A stretch of 15,246 nucleotides of DNA. It comes from Thalassiosira profunda (lineage: Eukaryota > Bacillariophyta > Thalassiosirophyceae > Thalassiosirales > Thalassiosiraceae). The translations under genes and the position numbers were made by a program. The DNA lies in contig JALLAP010000527.1 of the NCBI GenBank assembly GCA_036939355.1, positions 1-15,246 on the forward strand. The letters run 5' to 3'. The notes below the pieces were generated by a model. It saw nothing but the letters and a program-made list of their open reading frames with translations. It was not told the DNA's origin and ran no database searches. Position 1 is the stretch's first letter, and each line of letters opens with the position of its first letter. Shown piece after piece: positions 1-7,596 of the stretch.

Positions 1-601
1 AAATGGGACCGTAGAAGATGAGCCACCGGAACAGCCACGCATTCTGCCCCCGCTCGCACGGCACGTCCCCGGGATTGCCCGAGTTGTCCTGACAGTTTGC
101 CGGATACGAGGCGATCCAGCACCAAAGGTTGGCGTTGTTGTAGAGGGTCAGCGGCAGGCCGAGGATGGCGAATCCCACCGCGACCACAACGGCAATCCCG
201 TGCATATACCGCTCGAACCGTTTTGCAATCTGCTCCTCCGTCATCTGGTATTTCCCCAGGAGCAAATAATAGAGGGAGAGATTGAGGTTGTAGAACGGGC
301 TCAGCACGATCAGCTGGATGAAGAACCCCTGGGCCGTGCACGACGCCGTCGTCCCCGCGGCGCCCCACACGCCCTCGGTCCCCTCCGGAATCGGCCAAGT
401 GGACAAGAACAGCCAAAAGGACGTCAGGGCGTCGGAGCAGCTCATGCCGAGCATCAATCGGTAGTAGGGCCGCTTCAGCTTCTTCTGTCGGTCGGTCAGA
501 ATGTCGTACATGATGCAGCATGATCCGAGGATCGAGAGGGGGGCCGTCACTTTCGGGACGAACGCCAGCGCCTTCGTTTGGGCCAGCGACAGATGACCCA
601 T
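1..601 (-). CDS. Seven-transmembrane GPCR-like protein, C-terminus cut by the window edge
   Basis: The minus strand is open from ATG at 601-599 to the left edge, giving 200 codons. An in-frame TAA lies 21 nt (seven codons) upstream of the ATG, so this Met is the natural start unless the TTCAAG just before it is an intron acceptor. Visible hydrophobic segments: about residues 14-35 (TM1, containing PLSILGSCCIMYDIL), 48-71 (TM2, LGMSCSDALTSFWLFLSTWP), 88-115 (TM3, CTAQGFFIQLIVLS then YNLNLSLYYLLL), 133-155 (TM4) and the start of TM5 at about 189-200. A basic loop (TDRQKKLKRPYYR) joins TM1 and TM2, which fits an inside loop under the positive-inside rule. The TM4-TM5 loop has several Cys (WCWIASYPANC, PCERG). 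The pattern resembles the rhodopsin/cAMP-receptor-like 7-TM families I recall from diatoms. Ligand and G-protein partner are unknown. The remaining TM helices lie outside the window. Confidence 0.7.
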   Translation of the reverse strand, partial: MGHLSLAQTKALAFVPKVTAPLSILGSCCIMYDILTDRQKKLKRPYYRLMLGMSCSDALTSFWLFLSTWPIPEGTEGVWGAAGTTASCTAQGFFIQLIVLSPFYNLNLSLYYLLLGKYQMTEEQIAKRFERYMHGIAVVVAVGFAILGLPLTLYNNANLWCWIASYPANCQDNSGNPGDVPCERGQNAWLFRWLIFYGPI

Positions 602-1246
602 CTTGAATGTCAGCGGTGCTTAGCGCTCAACGGTAGTAGCCCTCTCCCTCTAGATGGATGTTGGCGTCGGATCAGATCACGCACCCTATCCGAGCCGATG
701 TTGAGCAGTTGGTACTGGGCCACAATGTTTCATTCACCGGCACCTCGTCGCTTAAGAAATCGGAGCTCGTCGAGGTGGTCTCCGTCCACCGCCCGGCGGA
801 CACACACCGTCAACTGCCCCCCGCACACCGGTCCCCTCGAAGCGCCCCAACTATTGAGAGCCCCCACAGCCTCACCCACTCGTTCACGCTCCTCCTCCGT
901 CGTCGGAGGGAGTTCCTTTGATCCAAAGTTGGTCGTCGGGGGCGGCGCGGGTGAAGGGGTGAAGGGCGGGCGTCTTTATTTGCCGTTTGTTGTGTGCGAA
1001 GCAAGGAGAAGGGAAAAAAGAAACGCGAGACACGAGGGCAGTAGTATCTTTCACGAAGCTCATCTAAGAGCCGTCATGCTGTCAAGCTTCGTTGTAGGAC
1101 AGCCACCCAATCCGCGCGAGCCGCTCCTTTGCCTTCGGCAAACTTTGGGCCCCCCCCGCTCCCCGCCCACTCACACGGCCGGGGCTGTCGGTGCGTGTCG
1201 GTGCATGCACCCTCGGTGTCGAGCGAGGATATAGATTTGGGCTCCA
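602..1246. promoter_or_regulatory. Divergent intergenic region between the 7-TM receptor and FARS2
   Basis: 645 bp separate the two outward-facing start codons, so the region must hold both promoters and both 5' UTRs. It is GC-rich with C-runs near 1150-1170. I see no convincing TATA box, RNA gene or conserved coding segment. A long plus-strand open frame crosses it (578-1234), but its predicted product is Arg/Ser/Pro-rich with no recognisable motif. A non-coding 5' exon of either gene cannot be excluded. Confidence 0.45.
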
Positions 1247-2584
1247 ATGATGCAGCAATTATCGCGGAGGGCGATAGGTCCAGCGCGGAGATGCATCGGG
1301 CGAGTTGGCACTTGCAGAAACGACAGCCTCTTGAAGTTGCAGCGGCAGCGTCCGCATGTTGGCGTCGGAGGGACCGCCTCGTTGTTGAGGCCGCGGCCAT
1401 CGTTCCTCCACAACCAATCCCTTGGAAAATATGCCGACCCCCCGCGCTACCTCGAACCCCACCCCTCCAACAACATCACGCCCCACATCGCATCTTTAGT
1501 AGGACGTGATTTGCACCTCCGCCCCTCCCATCCCATCGGCATAATCCGGACGAAGATTCAGGAATACTTCGCCTCCCTCCCCTGCGGCACCAACTACCAA
1601 ATATTCGACGCGGAGGATCCCATCGTGACGAGCCGGCAGTGCTTCGACGATTTGCTCATCCCGCCCGACCACCCGGGGCGGGCGCCCAGCGACACGTACT
1701 ACGTGACGGACGAGACGCTGCTGCGGACGCACACGTCGGCCCACCAGAGCCAGCACCTGCGGTCGGGCGTCGACGCCTTCTTGTGCTCGGGGGACGTGTA
1801 CCGGCGGGACGAGATCGATGCGACGCATTATCCCGCGTTCCACCAAATGGAGGGGGTGAAGTTGATGACGCACGATGTCGTGGAGGGAGCGGAGGGCATG
1901 AGCGGAGCGGATTGGCTGGGCAGTTCGGAATGTCAAATGGTGGAATCGGATCTTAAACAGACGTTGGAGGGGCTGATGGACCACCTGTTCGGACCCACGA
2001 AGAAGCGGTGGAACGACGATTACTTTCCGTTCACATCGCCGTCGTTCGAGCTGGAGTTATACCACGACAACGAATGGATGGAGGTGTTGGGCTGCGGGGT
2101 CATACACGAAGAAGTGCTGAACCTTTCCAACCGGTCGGATCGACGGGGCTGGGCATTTGGGCTGGGCCTCGAGCGATTGGCCATGATACTGTTCAATATA
2201 CCCGACATTCGGTTGTTTTGGACGGAGGACGCCCGGTTTCACCGACAGTTCGAAGAGGGAAAGATTGTCGAATTCAAGCCATACAGCAAATACCCCCCGG
2301 TGTTCAAGGACATTGCCTTTTGGACGTCGACGGATGGCAGTGAAATCAATGGCGATACATTTGTGGAGAACGATTTCTTCGATTTGGTCCGATCGGTCGC
2401 CGGCGACCTCGTGGAGAAGATCGAGTTGATCGACTCGTTTACCCATCCCAAGACCGGGCGCTCCTCGCGGTGTTATCGAGTGTCGTATCGATCGATGGAC
2501 CGAAGTCTGACGAACGAGGAAATTGACGAATTGCAATTCAGGCTGAGAGATCACACCCCCTCATTGGGCTGTGAGTTGCGCTGA
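1247..2584 (+). CDS. FARS2: Phenylalanyl-tRNA synthetase, mitochondrial/organellar monomeric type
   Basis: Charges tRNA-Phe with phenylalanine in an organelle, in a single-chain form of PheRS. The 445-aa frame is uninterrupted, with no intron. ATG 1247 is the first start after an in-frame TAG at 1232. Residues 1-60 are rich in Arg with few acidic residues (MMQQLSRRAIGPARR), as in a mitochondrial presequence. The class II core follows: LRTHTSAHQ (159-167), motif 2 region GDVYRRDEIDATHYPAFHQ (182-200), EVLGCGVIHEEVL (279-291) and motif 3 GWAFGLGLERLAM (301-313). The C-terminal ferredoxin-fold anticodon-binding (FDX-ACB) domain spans about 344-435 (FKPYSKYPPVFKDIAFW, ENDFFDLVRSVAGDLVEKI, HPKTGRSSRCYRVSYRSMD). 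Length and domain order match animal FARS2 (about 450 aa). The stop lies 12 bp from the convergent DCTN3 stop. Whether the product also enters a plastid cannot be read from the sequence; no bipartite signal is obvious. Confidence 0.95.
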   Translation: MMQQLSRRAIGPARRCIGRVGTCRNDSLLKLQRQRPHVGVGGTASLLRPRPSFLHNQSLGKYADPPRYLEPHPSNNITPHIASLVGRDLHLRPSHPIGIIRTKIQEYFASLPCGTNYQIFDAEDPIVTSRQCFDDLLIPPDHPGRAPSDTYYVTDETLLRTHTSAHQSQHLRSGVDAFLCSGDVYRRDEIDATHYPAFHQMEGVKLMTHDVVEGAEGMSGADWLGSSECQMVESDLKQTLEGLMDHLFGPTKKRWNDDYFPFTSPSFELELYHDNEWMEVLGCGVIHEEVLNLSNRSDRRGWAFGLGLERLAMILFNIPDIRLFWTEDARFHRQFEEGKIVEFKPYSKYPPVFKDIAFWTSTDGSEINGDTFVENDFFDLVRSVAGDLVEKIELIDSFTHPKTGRSSRCYRVSYRSMDRSLTNEEIDELQFRLRDHTPSLGCELR

Positions 2585-2596
2585 ACCTAAGACATG

Positions 2597-3289
2597 TCAA
2601 CCCTTGATCTGCTCCTCGGCCAGCACCATCTTCTCCGACAAAGCCAACATTATGCTTCCATACGCGTTCAGCATCTCATCCGCCCGCCGCGAGACGGCAA
2701 CTGTTCGTTGGTCCAAATTCGCCACCCGAAAGCACAGCCGCTCCAACCTTTCCGCCACCTCTGGTTCCGCAGGCAGATTGTACCGCTCTGATGCGACGAT
2801 GGGGCAGTTGACGATGTTGGATCCATCCTCCCCCGACCCCCCTCCGACAGAAGCCTTGGTGCCAATCTGGGTCAAATCCCGAATCCTCCCCAATAGGTCC
2901 ATGTCCCTCTTCATCGATTTGGAGGAGGCGAGGACCTCCAGCCGTCGGTACGCCATCGGGGCCTCGCCCGCTTTTTGCCCCGACGCCGACGGGCCCGCGA
3001 GGGGCGAGATGGCCAGCTCGGACAAAAGGCGGTCGATGGTGCGGCATTCCTCGTGCAGCGCCGACCGCTTGGCCTCCGCCTTGGCCTCGTCCGAGGGTTT
3101 GCCCGCGGGCGGTGCAGTGACGGTTGCTTGGGGGCGACGCTCCGTCTCCAGCAGCATCAATTTGTCGAGGCGCGAGCTCACATCGCCCCCAGAGCTGGAT
3201 TGTCCAACAGCCGCGGCCGAAGCCCCTCCCAGCTGCAACTCCAGCGCTGCCAGCCGCTGCTCCATGTTCTCCAGGGATGATTCGCTCAT
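2597..3289 (-). CDS. DCTN3: Dynactin subunit p24 (DCTN3)-like protein
   Basis: Likely the small p22/p24 shoulder subunit of dynactin, the adaptor complex for cytoplasmic dynein; in known dynactin it bundles with p50/dynamitin. The product is 230 aa against about 186 in human. Visible order: short N-terminal coiled coil (ENMEQRLAALELQLGG, 7-22), an Ala/Ser/Gly-rich linker, a helical middle (EECRTIDRLLSEL, 80-92), and a C-terminal helical region. PAEPEVAERLERL (173-185) aligns with human VPEHAARLQRL, and ADEMLNAYGSIMLALSEKM (203-221) aligns with the human segment EEYNKTTMLLSKQF. These are recalled alignments, not computed. No catalytic motif is expected. Single exon; start at 3289 opens the coiled coil directly. 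It is convergent with FARS2 (12 bp) and divergent from the MED22-like gene (335 bp). Any other small coiled-coil protein is the alternative. Confidence 0.7.
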   Translation of the reverse strand: MSESSLENMEQRLAALELQLGGASAAAVGQSSSGGDVSSRLDKLMLLETERRPQATVTAPPAGKPSDEAKAEAKRSALHEECRTIDRLLSELAISPLAGPSASGQKAGEAPMAYRRLEVLASSKSMKRDMDLLGRIRDLTQIGTKASVGGGSGEDGSNIVNCPIVASERYNLPAEPEVAERLERLCFRVANLDQRTVAVSRRADEMLNAYGSIMLALSEKMVLAEEQIKG

Positions 3290-3624
3290 CAGGTCAGTGT
3301 TGTTGCGTCTGGCGAGCGAGCGAGGTGCGAGGTGAGAGGTGAGCGGCTCGCGAGGGCCGAGGGCCGGAGAAGCTCAAGAGCAAGGAGCAAGGAGTGAGGC
3401 CGTGAGGCGCTGAGCGGGCGAGCGGGCCTTTTTGGGGCGCTTCACCACCCCCACGCGCCTCTTGGCTCTTGGGCACGCCACCCCTAACTTTTTTCTAGGG
3501 GAAATGCACCAAAAAAATTCAGCGCGGGCTAGATTAGGGGCGCTCGCCCCCGCCCCGTCCAGCAACACTCCAAGCCAACACCAACCAGCAAAAGCAACCA
3601 GCGCCTCCCCTCCTATCCCACGAC
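3290..3624. promoter_or_regulatory. Shared divergent promoter region, DCTN3-like / MED22-like
   Basis: 335 bp lie between two outward-facing ATGs, so both promoters and 5' UTRs must fit here. The DCTN3-proximal part is a purine-rich run of imperfect short repeats (see 3310-3428). The rest contains a T-run followed by an A-run (cttttttctag and ccaaaaaaattc, near 3489-3520) and C/A-rich sequence before the MED22 start. I see no TATA box at a usual distance. Confidence 0.5.
3310..3428. repeat. Degenerate GAGCGAG/GAGGTGA purine-rich tract
   Basis: Imperfect tandem short units (gcgagcgagcgaggtgcgag, gaggtgagaggtgagcgg, gagcaaggagcaaggagtg, gagcgggcgagcggg) run through the divergent spacer upstream of the DCTN3-like gene. 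Unit length drifts between about 7 and 10 bp, which looks like slippage-derived low complexity and not a mobile element. It may lie in the 5' UTR of the DCTN3-like transcript. Confidence 0.5.
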
Positions 3625-4092
3625 ATGGACCGCGTCGAGCCCGACGAAACGCCCGCGGAGGCGTGGAAGTCCTCCCTCGGCGCCACATGCAACCGCCTCA
3701 CGTCGCACTACCTCAGCCTCCTCCGCGCGGCGTCGTCCGAGGACGCTGCCTCCGGAGGCGCGGCGGGCGGGACGGTGGGCACCGACCCCCGCGCGGGCGG
3801 GGGGCCCATGCGCGACGCCGCCGACCCGCCCCCGCCTTTGGCGGCGGACGTGCAATTGAGCGCCGTGCAGGCGAAGCTGGCGGCGGAGAATTTGTGCGTG
3901 GCTTCCTCGAACGCACTGGATCTCATACGAACGCTGCGGCTGAGCGCGTTGTTGATGGACGAGGAACTTATCCGGGCCGAGGAAGAGGAGGAGGCGCTGG
4001 AGCTGTGCGAGGCGGGGTTGCAAGCAGAGGAGGAGTGCGCCTCGCTGGAGGAAAAGCTGATGGAATTGCGGAACAAAGAGCTGAAGAGATGA
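3625..4092 (+). CDS. MED22: Mediator subunit 22 (MED22/Surf5)-like protein
   Basis: Probable head-module subunit of the Mediator co-activator complex that links transcription factors to RNA polymerase II. The product is 155 aa (human MED22 is 140-200 aa by isoform). An N-terminal helix (AWKSSLGATCNRLTSHYLSL, 13-32) matches the family's WxxxLxxxxxxLxxxYxxL start. A Gly/Pro/Ala-rich insert spans about 41-75. The signature helix pair follows: KLAAENLCVASSNALDLIRT (84-103), RLSALLMDEEL (105-115), then an acidic coiled coil with EECASLEEKLMELRNKEL (136-153). By recall the human counterpart of the first part is VRAANIVRAGESLMKLVSDL, followed by LILNDF. The spacing is well kept but identity is low, so this is a family-level call. 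Single exon. A longer frame on the same strand (3432-4184) overlaps it but has no recognisable content. Confidence 0.6.
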   Translation: MDRVEPDETPAEAWKSSLGATCNRLTSHYLSLLRAASSEDAASGGAAGGTVGTDPRAGGGPMRDAADPPPPLAADVQLSAVQAKLAAENLCVASSNALDLIRTLRLSALLMDEELIRAEEEEEALELCEAGLQAEEECASLEEKLMELRNKELKR

Positions 4093-4312
4093 TGCTGCAA
4101 AGAAAGGTGCACATAACTGATGTGCAGTATTGCAACGTGCGTTTACTCAGCAACAGTCCCGTCGCAATACCCTGGGGCGAATGATCCCTGTGTTTAATAG
4201 ATGTACAATATCTACACCAATGGACAAGGGAGGGGAGCAAGATGAATCCGGCCGCAGCTCCTTAATAACAAGCCGCAATAGGCGCGGTAGCAATAATCAC
4301 TGTCGGGGAAGC
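4093..4312. other. Convergent 3' spacer, MED22-like / PP2C
   Basis: 220 bp between two facing stop codons. Both 3' ends and polyadenylation signals must lie here or inside the opposite gene. No canonical AATAAA is seen on the plus strand; the TTTAATAGATGTACAATA stretch near 4193-4210 is the most A/T-rich part. No RNA gene or conserved frame is recognised. Confidence 0.4.
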
Positions 4313-6849
4313 TCAGTTGCATTTGCCGCTGAGATTGGCAACGATGCACGAGATATTGTCGGATGACCCATTCTCCCTGGTTGAGTCGAGAAAGAGCAAT
4401 GTTAGAGCGGCAAAGCTCAGTGCAATTCATTACCACAGAAAGTTGAACACCCACCTAGCCCTCTTTGAGATCTGCCTCGCAATCCAACGTAGCAATCTAT
4501 CATCAACGTGCAGGCTCTTGTCATGAATCCGGCATGTATTGACGAGACAGAATTTGGCGACGAGATCGGAGCTCATTGTGTCCCAAACTCCGTCCGAAGC
4601 GACAACCAGAAACATATCGTCGTCTCCTATCTCGTGCTCGACAATATCTGGCTCGGCGGTAACGTAGGGTTTGAGGCGCGAGTCTCCAATACTGCGAGAC
4701 ACTGCAAGAACGCCTTCGACTCTCCACCGGCCCCAGTGAATGACCCTGCCGCCCAGATCGTTGATGCGCTTCGTTTCATCGTCCCTATCCGGTTTGTGGT
4801 CTTCGCTCAGAGGAACGGCCGTGCCATCTCTCTTCACAATAATGGCCCGACTATCGCCTGCATTGCAGCATACGACCTTCTTCCCGACGATGGTGCACGC
4901 GCAAGCCGTTGTTCCGTCGAATTGACCACTGATGGTGAAGTCCATGTCCATCTGCATAAAGAATAATGAGAGAGTATTAGAAGAGAGAGGCAATCCACAA
5001 CGATCAAAGAATGTCTTGGCTAGTACAAACCTTAATGAAAGCGTTCTTCACGGCGACTGGAAGATTCTCCGGGTAGTGCTCATTCTTCTTGCGAATGTAG
5101 GAAGAGATCCAATCCGAGCAAAACTGGCTGCAAGTGGCGCCGCCGTGGCCATCAAACACTGCAGCGAGAAAGAGCGAAAGTTAGCATTGAATGGAAGTGC
5201 ACAGGGATTCTTGGACTTCTCTCTCAACCCCTTACCTGCCAACAACGTAATGGGCTCCGAATCCTCGCTGCCCTTGTTGGTGGATCCAATATGCTCGATC
5301 ACGAACCGATCCTCCATGTAATTGCGCTTGCCGCGATGGCTCCAATACGAGACGTCCACCGCGGACCCGTTGGGCCGCAAGGGCCGGCGCTCCATGAGAC
5401 TGTGGCTGTTCCTCTGACGCGCCGATCCATCCCCAATAGCAGACCGCAAAGAATAGCAGATGGTCTGCGGGATGGAGCGGGGCGCGACGGTTTTGATCTC
5501 TGCATCAGGAGGCGCGGTCCTTCTCTTTTGGCGCGGTGGCCGGGGCGGCTTTGCAGCCGGCACAGGGAGAGACTCCGATTTGGAAAGAGTAGGCTTCTGA
5601 GTGGGATAATCGCCCGGGCTCGGTCTCGCCTGGGGCGGAGGAACCGGGTCCATTCGGGTCTTTTGCTTGGGCATTTCATAAGTCGGGATGCCGCTCTCCT
5701 GCACTGTATCATTCTGGCTTGGTGGGTCAGATTGGGGTTCACGTTCGCTGGGTTGTTGGATCGTCGCCGCTTCAACACTCTCGTCAGGGGCAGGCTCTGT
5801 TTGCTCGACAGTGTTATGATCGGTTGGAGGCTCCTCAGGACTTTCATCACTTGGCGACCCCTTTTGCGGAGAGTCTCCAGACGATACTTTCACCAACGAC
5901 TTGAGCATACCAAGGACCCCGTCGCCACGCGATGCACGCTCGCTGACAGGTTGTTTGGGTTCACCATCGCTCGCGGGTTGTTCGAGTGCACCTACATCGT
6001 CTTCATCCAAGCATACTTCCTCTCCCTCCACCATACCAAGGGAGTAGATTGGCGCCGGCGGGGCCAGGGGGCACTCTCCATCAGACCGATCCGAGCAGGC
6101 GGATCCGTCATCTTCGTTATCGCTGAACGCCTCGTCGTCTTCTTCATTCTCTCCCTTCTTGTTCTGCCGTTTGTAGATGCGATCAAACAAAGGCCACCTC
6201 GTGCCCTCCTCCACTGGCGTTTCCGACCCATCCCGGAGACGCTNTGTAGATGCGATCAAACAAAGGCCACCTCGTGCCCTCCTCCACTGGCGTTTCCGAC
6301 CCATCCCGGAGACGCTGGAGAATAGACTTCTTCGTGAACTTTGACTTCCACAAGGCTCGGCTCTGGTACCGCAAGAAGGAGGACGAGGTAGAGCGCGTCG
6401 ATCCGGTGGATGCATCCGACTCGTAGCCATCCTAAATGTATAAGAATCGAGGATATGCAGTAAATTAGACATTACAGCGATGCGCGAACCAGAGACAAAG
6501 ATATTAGATGCAGTGCTTACCTCATCGTCGGCACTCTTCGTGCCCATCCGACGGAAAAACTTGCGCGCATCGAACTTCTTCTTGCCCTTTGGAGGCCCCT
6601 TCCCCTGGCGATCGGACAGGGAGGACGAGTCGTCGTCCTCGGCACCATCGGAGGTGATCCCGTGACGTTTCTGCAAACAAACAACATAACAATATGAGTA
6701 CACAAACGCATCAATGCAGAATGGACGTCCTCTTGCCACGGAAGCAGATTGATTGCAATCAAGCATTCAAGCACTCTCACCAGAAGGTTCTTCTTCGCAC
6801 TCGAGCTCTTGGGGCTCACGACGCGCTGGACGAGGGACAGCTTCGCCAT
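4313..6849 (-). CDS. PP2C-family Ser/Thr protein phosphatase with long disordered N-terminus (six exons)
   Basis: Metal-dependent (PPM/PP2C) phosphatase. Exons on the minus strand: 6849-6781, 6670-6521, 6431-5236, 5158-5031, 4951-4455, 4376-4313. All introns are GT-AG, and the phases join only when the 73-bp scar at 6172-6244 is discounted, giving 676 aa. Residues 1 to about 400 are low-complexity: a basic start (KKFDARKFFRRMG), acidic runs (NEEDDEAFSDNEDDG), then Pro/Ser-rich stretches. The catalytic domain runs from about 408 to 670: DVSYWSHRGKRNYMED (408-423), VFDGHGG (448-454), FDGTTA (501-506), AGDSR (521-525), DHKP (541-544), SRSIGD (575-580), AEPDI (589-593), ASDGVWD (608-614) and GSSDNI (659-664). 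The expected metal ligands Glu422, Asp450, Asp610 and Asp662 are all present, so the enzyme should be active. Start: ATG 6849 is preferred because coding character begins there; the frame stays open to an upstream ATG at 7020, so 57 extra residues are possible. Substrate unknown. Confidence 0.9.
6172..6316. repeat. 72-bp perfect direct duplication around a single N (assembly scar 1)
   Basis: Bases 6172-6243 and 6245-6316 are identical, with one N at 6244 between them. It lies in exon 3 of the PP2C gene. Removing 73 bp leaves the exon at 1123 nt, ending in phase 1. That matches the next exon, which starts TG TTT GAT and completes the Val of VFDGHGG. The same 72+N+72 pattern recurs at 13453 and 14603. 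Confidence 0.95.
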
Positions 6850-7596
6850 GATTGCAATTCTTGCCAGATCAGTTGCAAATTCAGTAGGCACCGCCAATGA
6901 GCCGATTGTAACGCCTAAAATGCACCGGAGCACCCTCTCCTGCAACAGCGAGGTGATGGGTGTGAAGGTGCAGGGCTGCCCGAGAAGTAATTGAGCACCA
7001 GATCGGTTGAAATGAAGCACGAGCCGCTCAGCCCAGGTGAGCGCCGATCCAGCACCCGGCCCTGCCCTCGGCCCGCGGGATTGGTGCTCGCCGCGGCGGC
7101 GCGCTTCCTCATTCCTCTTTGCAAGTGAATGGCCCTCGCGCGGGGGTCAGGTCGTGTCGACGACGTGCGTGTCGACTTCCGTCCGTCCCAAACATATCCT
7201 GCCTACGCAGTAGCTGCACTAACCCAGAACTGCCGCTCTGAAGAAAGTTGCGATCTTCGTTCCCCCTTTCGCCGCGCCAAAAGTCCAGCCTGACATAATA
7301 TAGGCGGAGCTATTATGGAAATAATTCTATTCTGATCAAACAACATGACGGAAGCAAGGCCGGCGTAGGCAGCAGCTGCCGCGCCACAATTGATTCCTCT
7401 GTTACTTGGCGGATTTGGGCGGGCGGAAAAAGATCCGGTCAAACGTCAAAGTTGAAGCGGAAGGAAGATGGGCGCGCGTGTTGTATACACGGATACGGGC
7501 TTGGTGGCGGCGGCGCCTCTTGCGTAGCTGGGCCAAACAATTGATTGGAGAGGGTGCTAGGGACATGCCTGTAGCCGAGAGAGGGGAGGTGCGGCG
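6850..7596. promoter_or_regulatory. Divergent intergenic region, PP2C / tandem dsRBD-like gene
   Basis: 747 bp between outward-facing starts, or 576 bp if the phosphatase starts at 7020. The middle is GC-rich. It includes a 9-bp direct repeat cgtgtcgac (7153-7161 and 7168-7176) on either side of an ACGT core, and an A/T-rich island near 7297-7345 (cataatatagg, aaataattctatt). A GCGCCAAAA at about 7276 resembles an E2F half-site. None of these can be tied to a function from sequence alone. No RNA gene is recognised. Confidence 0.4.

Noticed and set aside
578..1234. 218-codon plus-strand open frame upstream of FARS2
   Set aside because: Composition is Arg/Ser/Pro-rich with no domain; it overlaps the receptor start and the likely divergent promoter. 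GC-rich DNA yields such frames by chance.
2571..3335. 254-codon frame antisense to the dynactin-like gene
   Set aside because: It is a mirror frame of DCTN3 with no recognisable motif; the opposite strand gives the coherent coiled-coil protein.
3432..4184. 250-codon plus-strand frame overlapping MED22
   Set aside because: Product is Gly/Arg-rich low complexity; the overlapping 155-codon frame has the MED22-like helices.
5291..6325. 344-codon frame antisense to the PP2C gene
   Set aside because: It crosses the N scar and mirrors the disordered part of the phosphatase; no domain is visible.
6847..7020. Phosphatase start at the upstream ATG (7018-7020)
   Set aside because: The frame is open, but the extra 57 residues show no coding character and would lie in the divergent promoter. 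Kept only as an alternative.
7270..7282. GCGCCAAAA as an E2F site
   Set aside because: A single half-site in GC-rich DNA is expected by chance; nothing links either neighbour to cell-cycle control.
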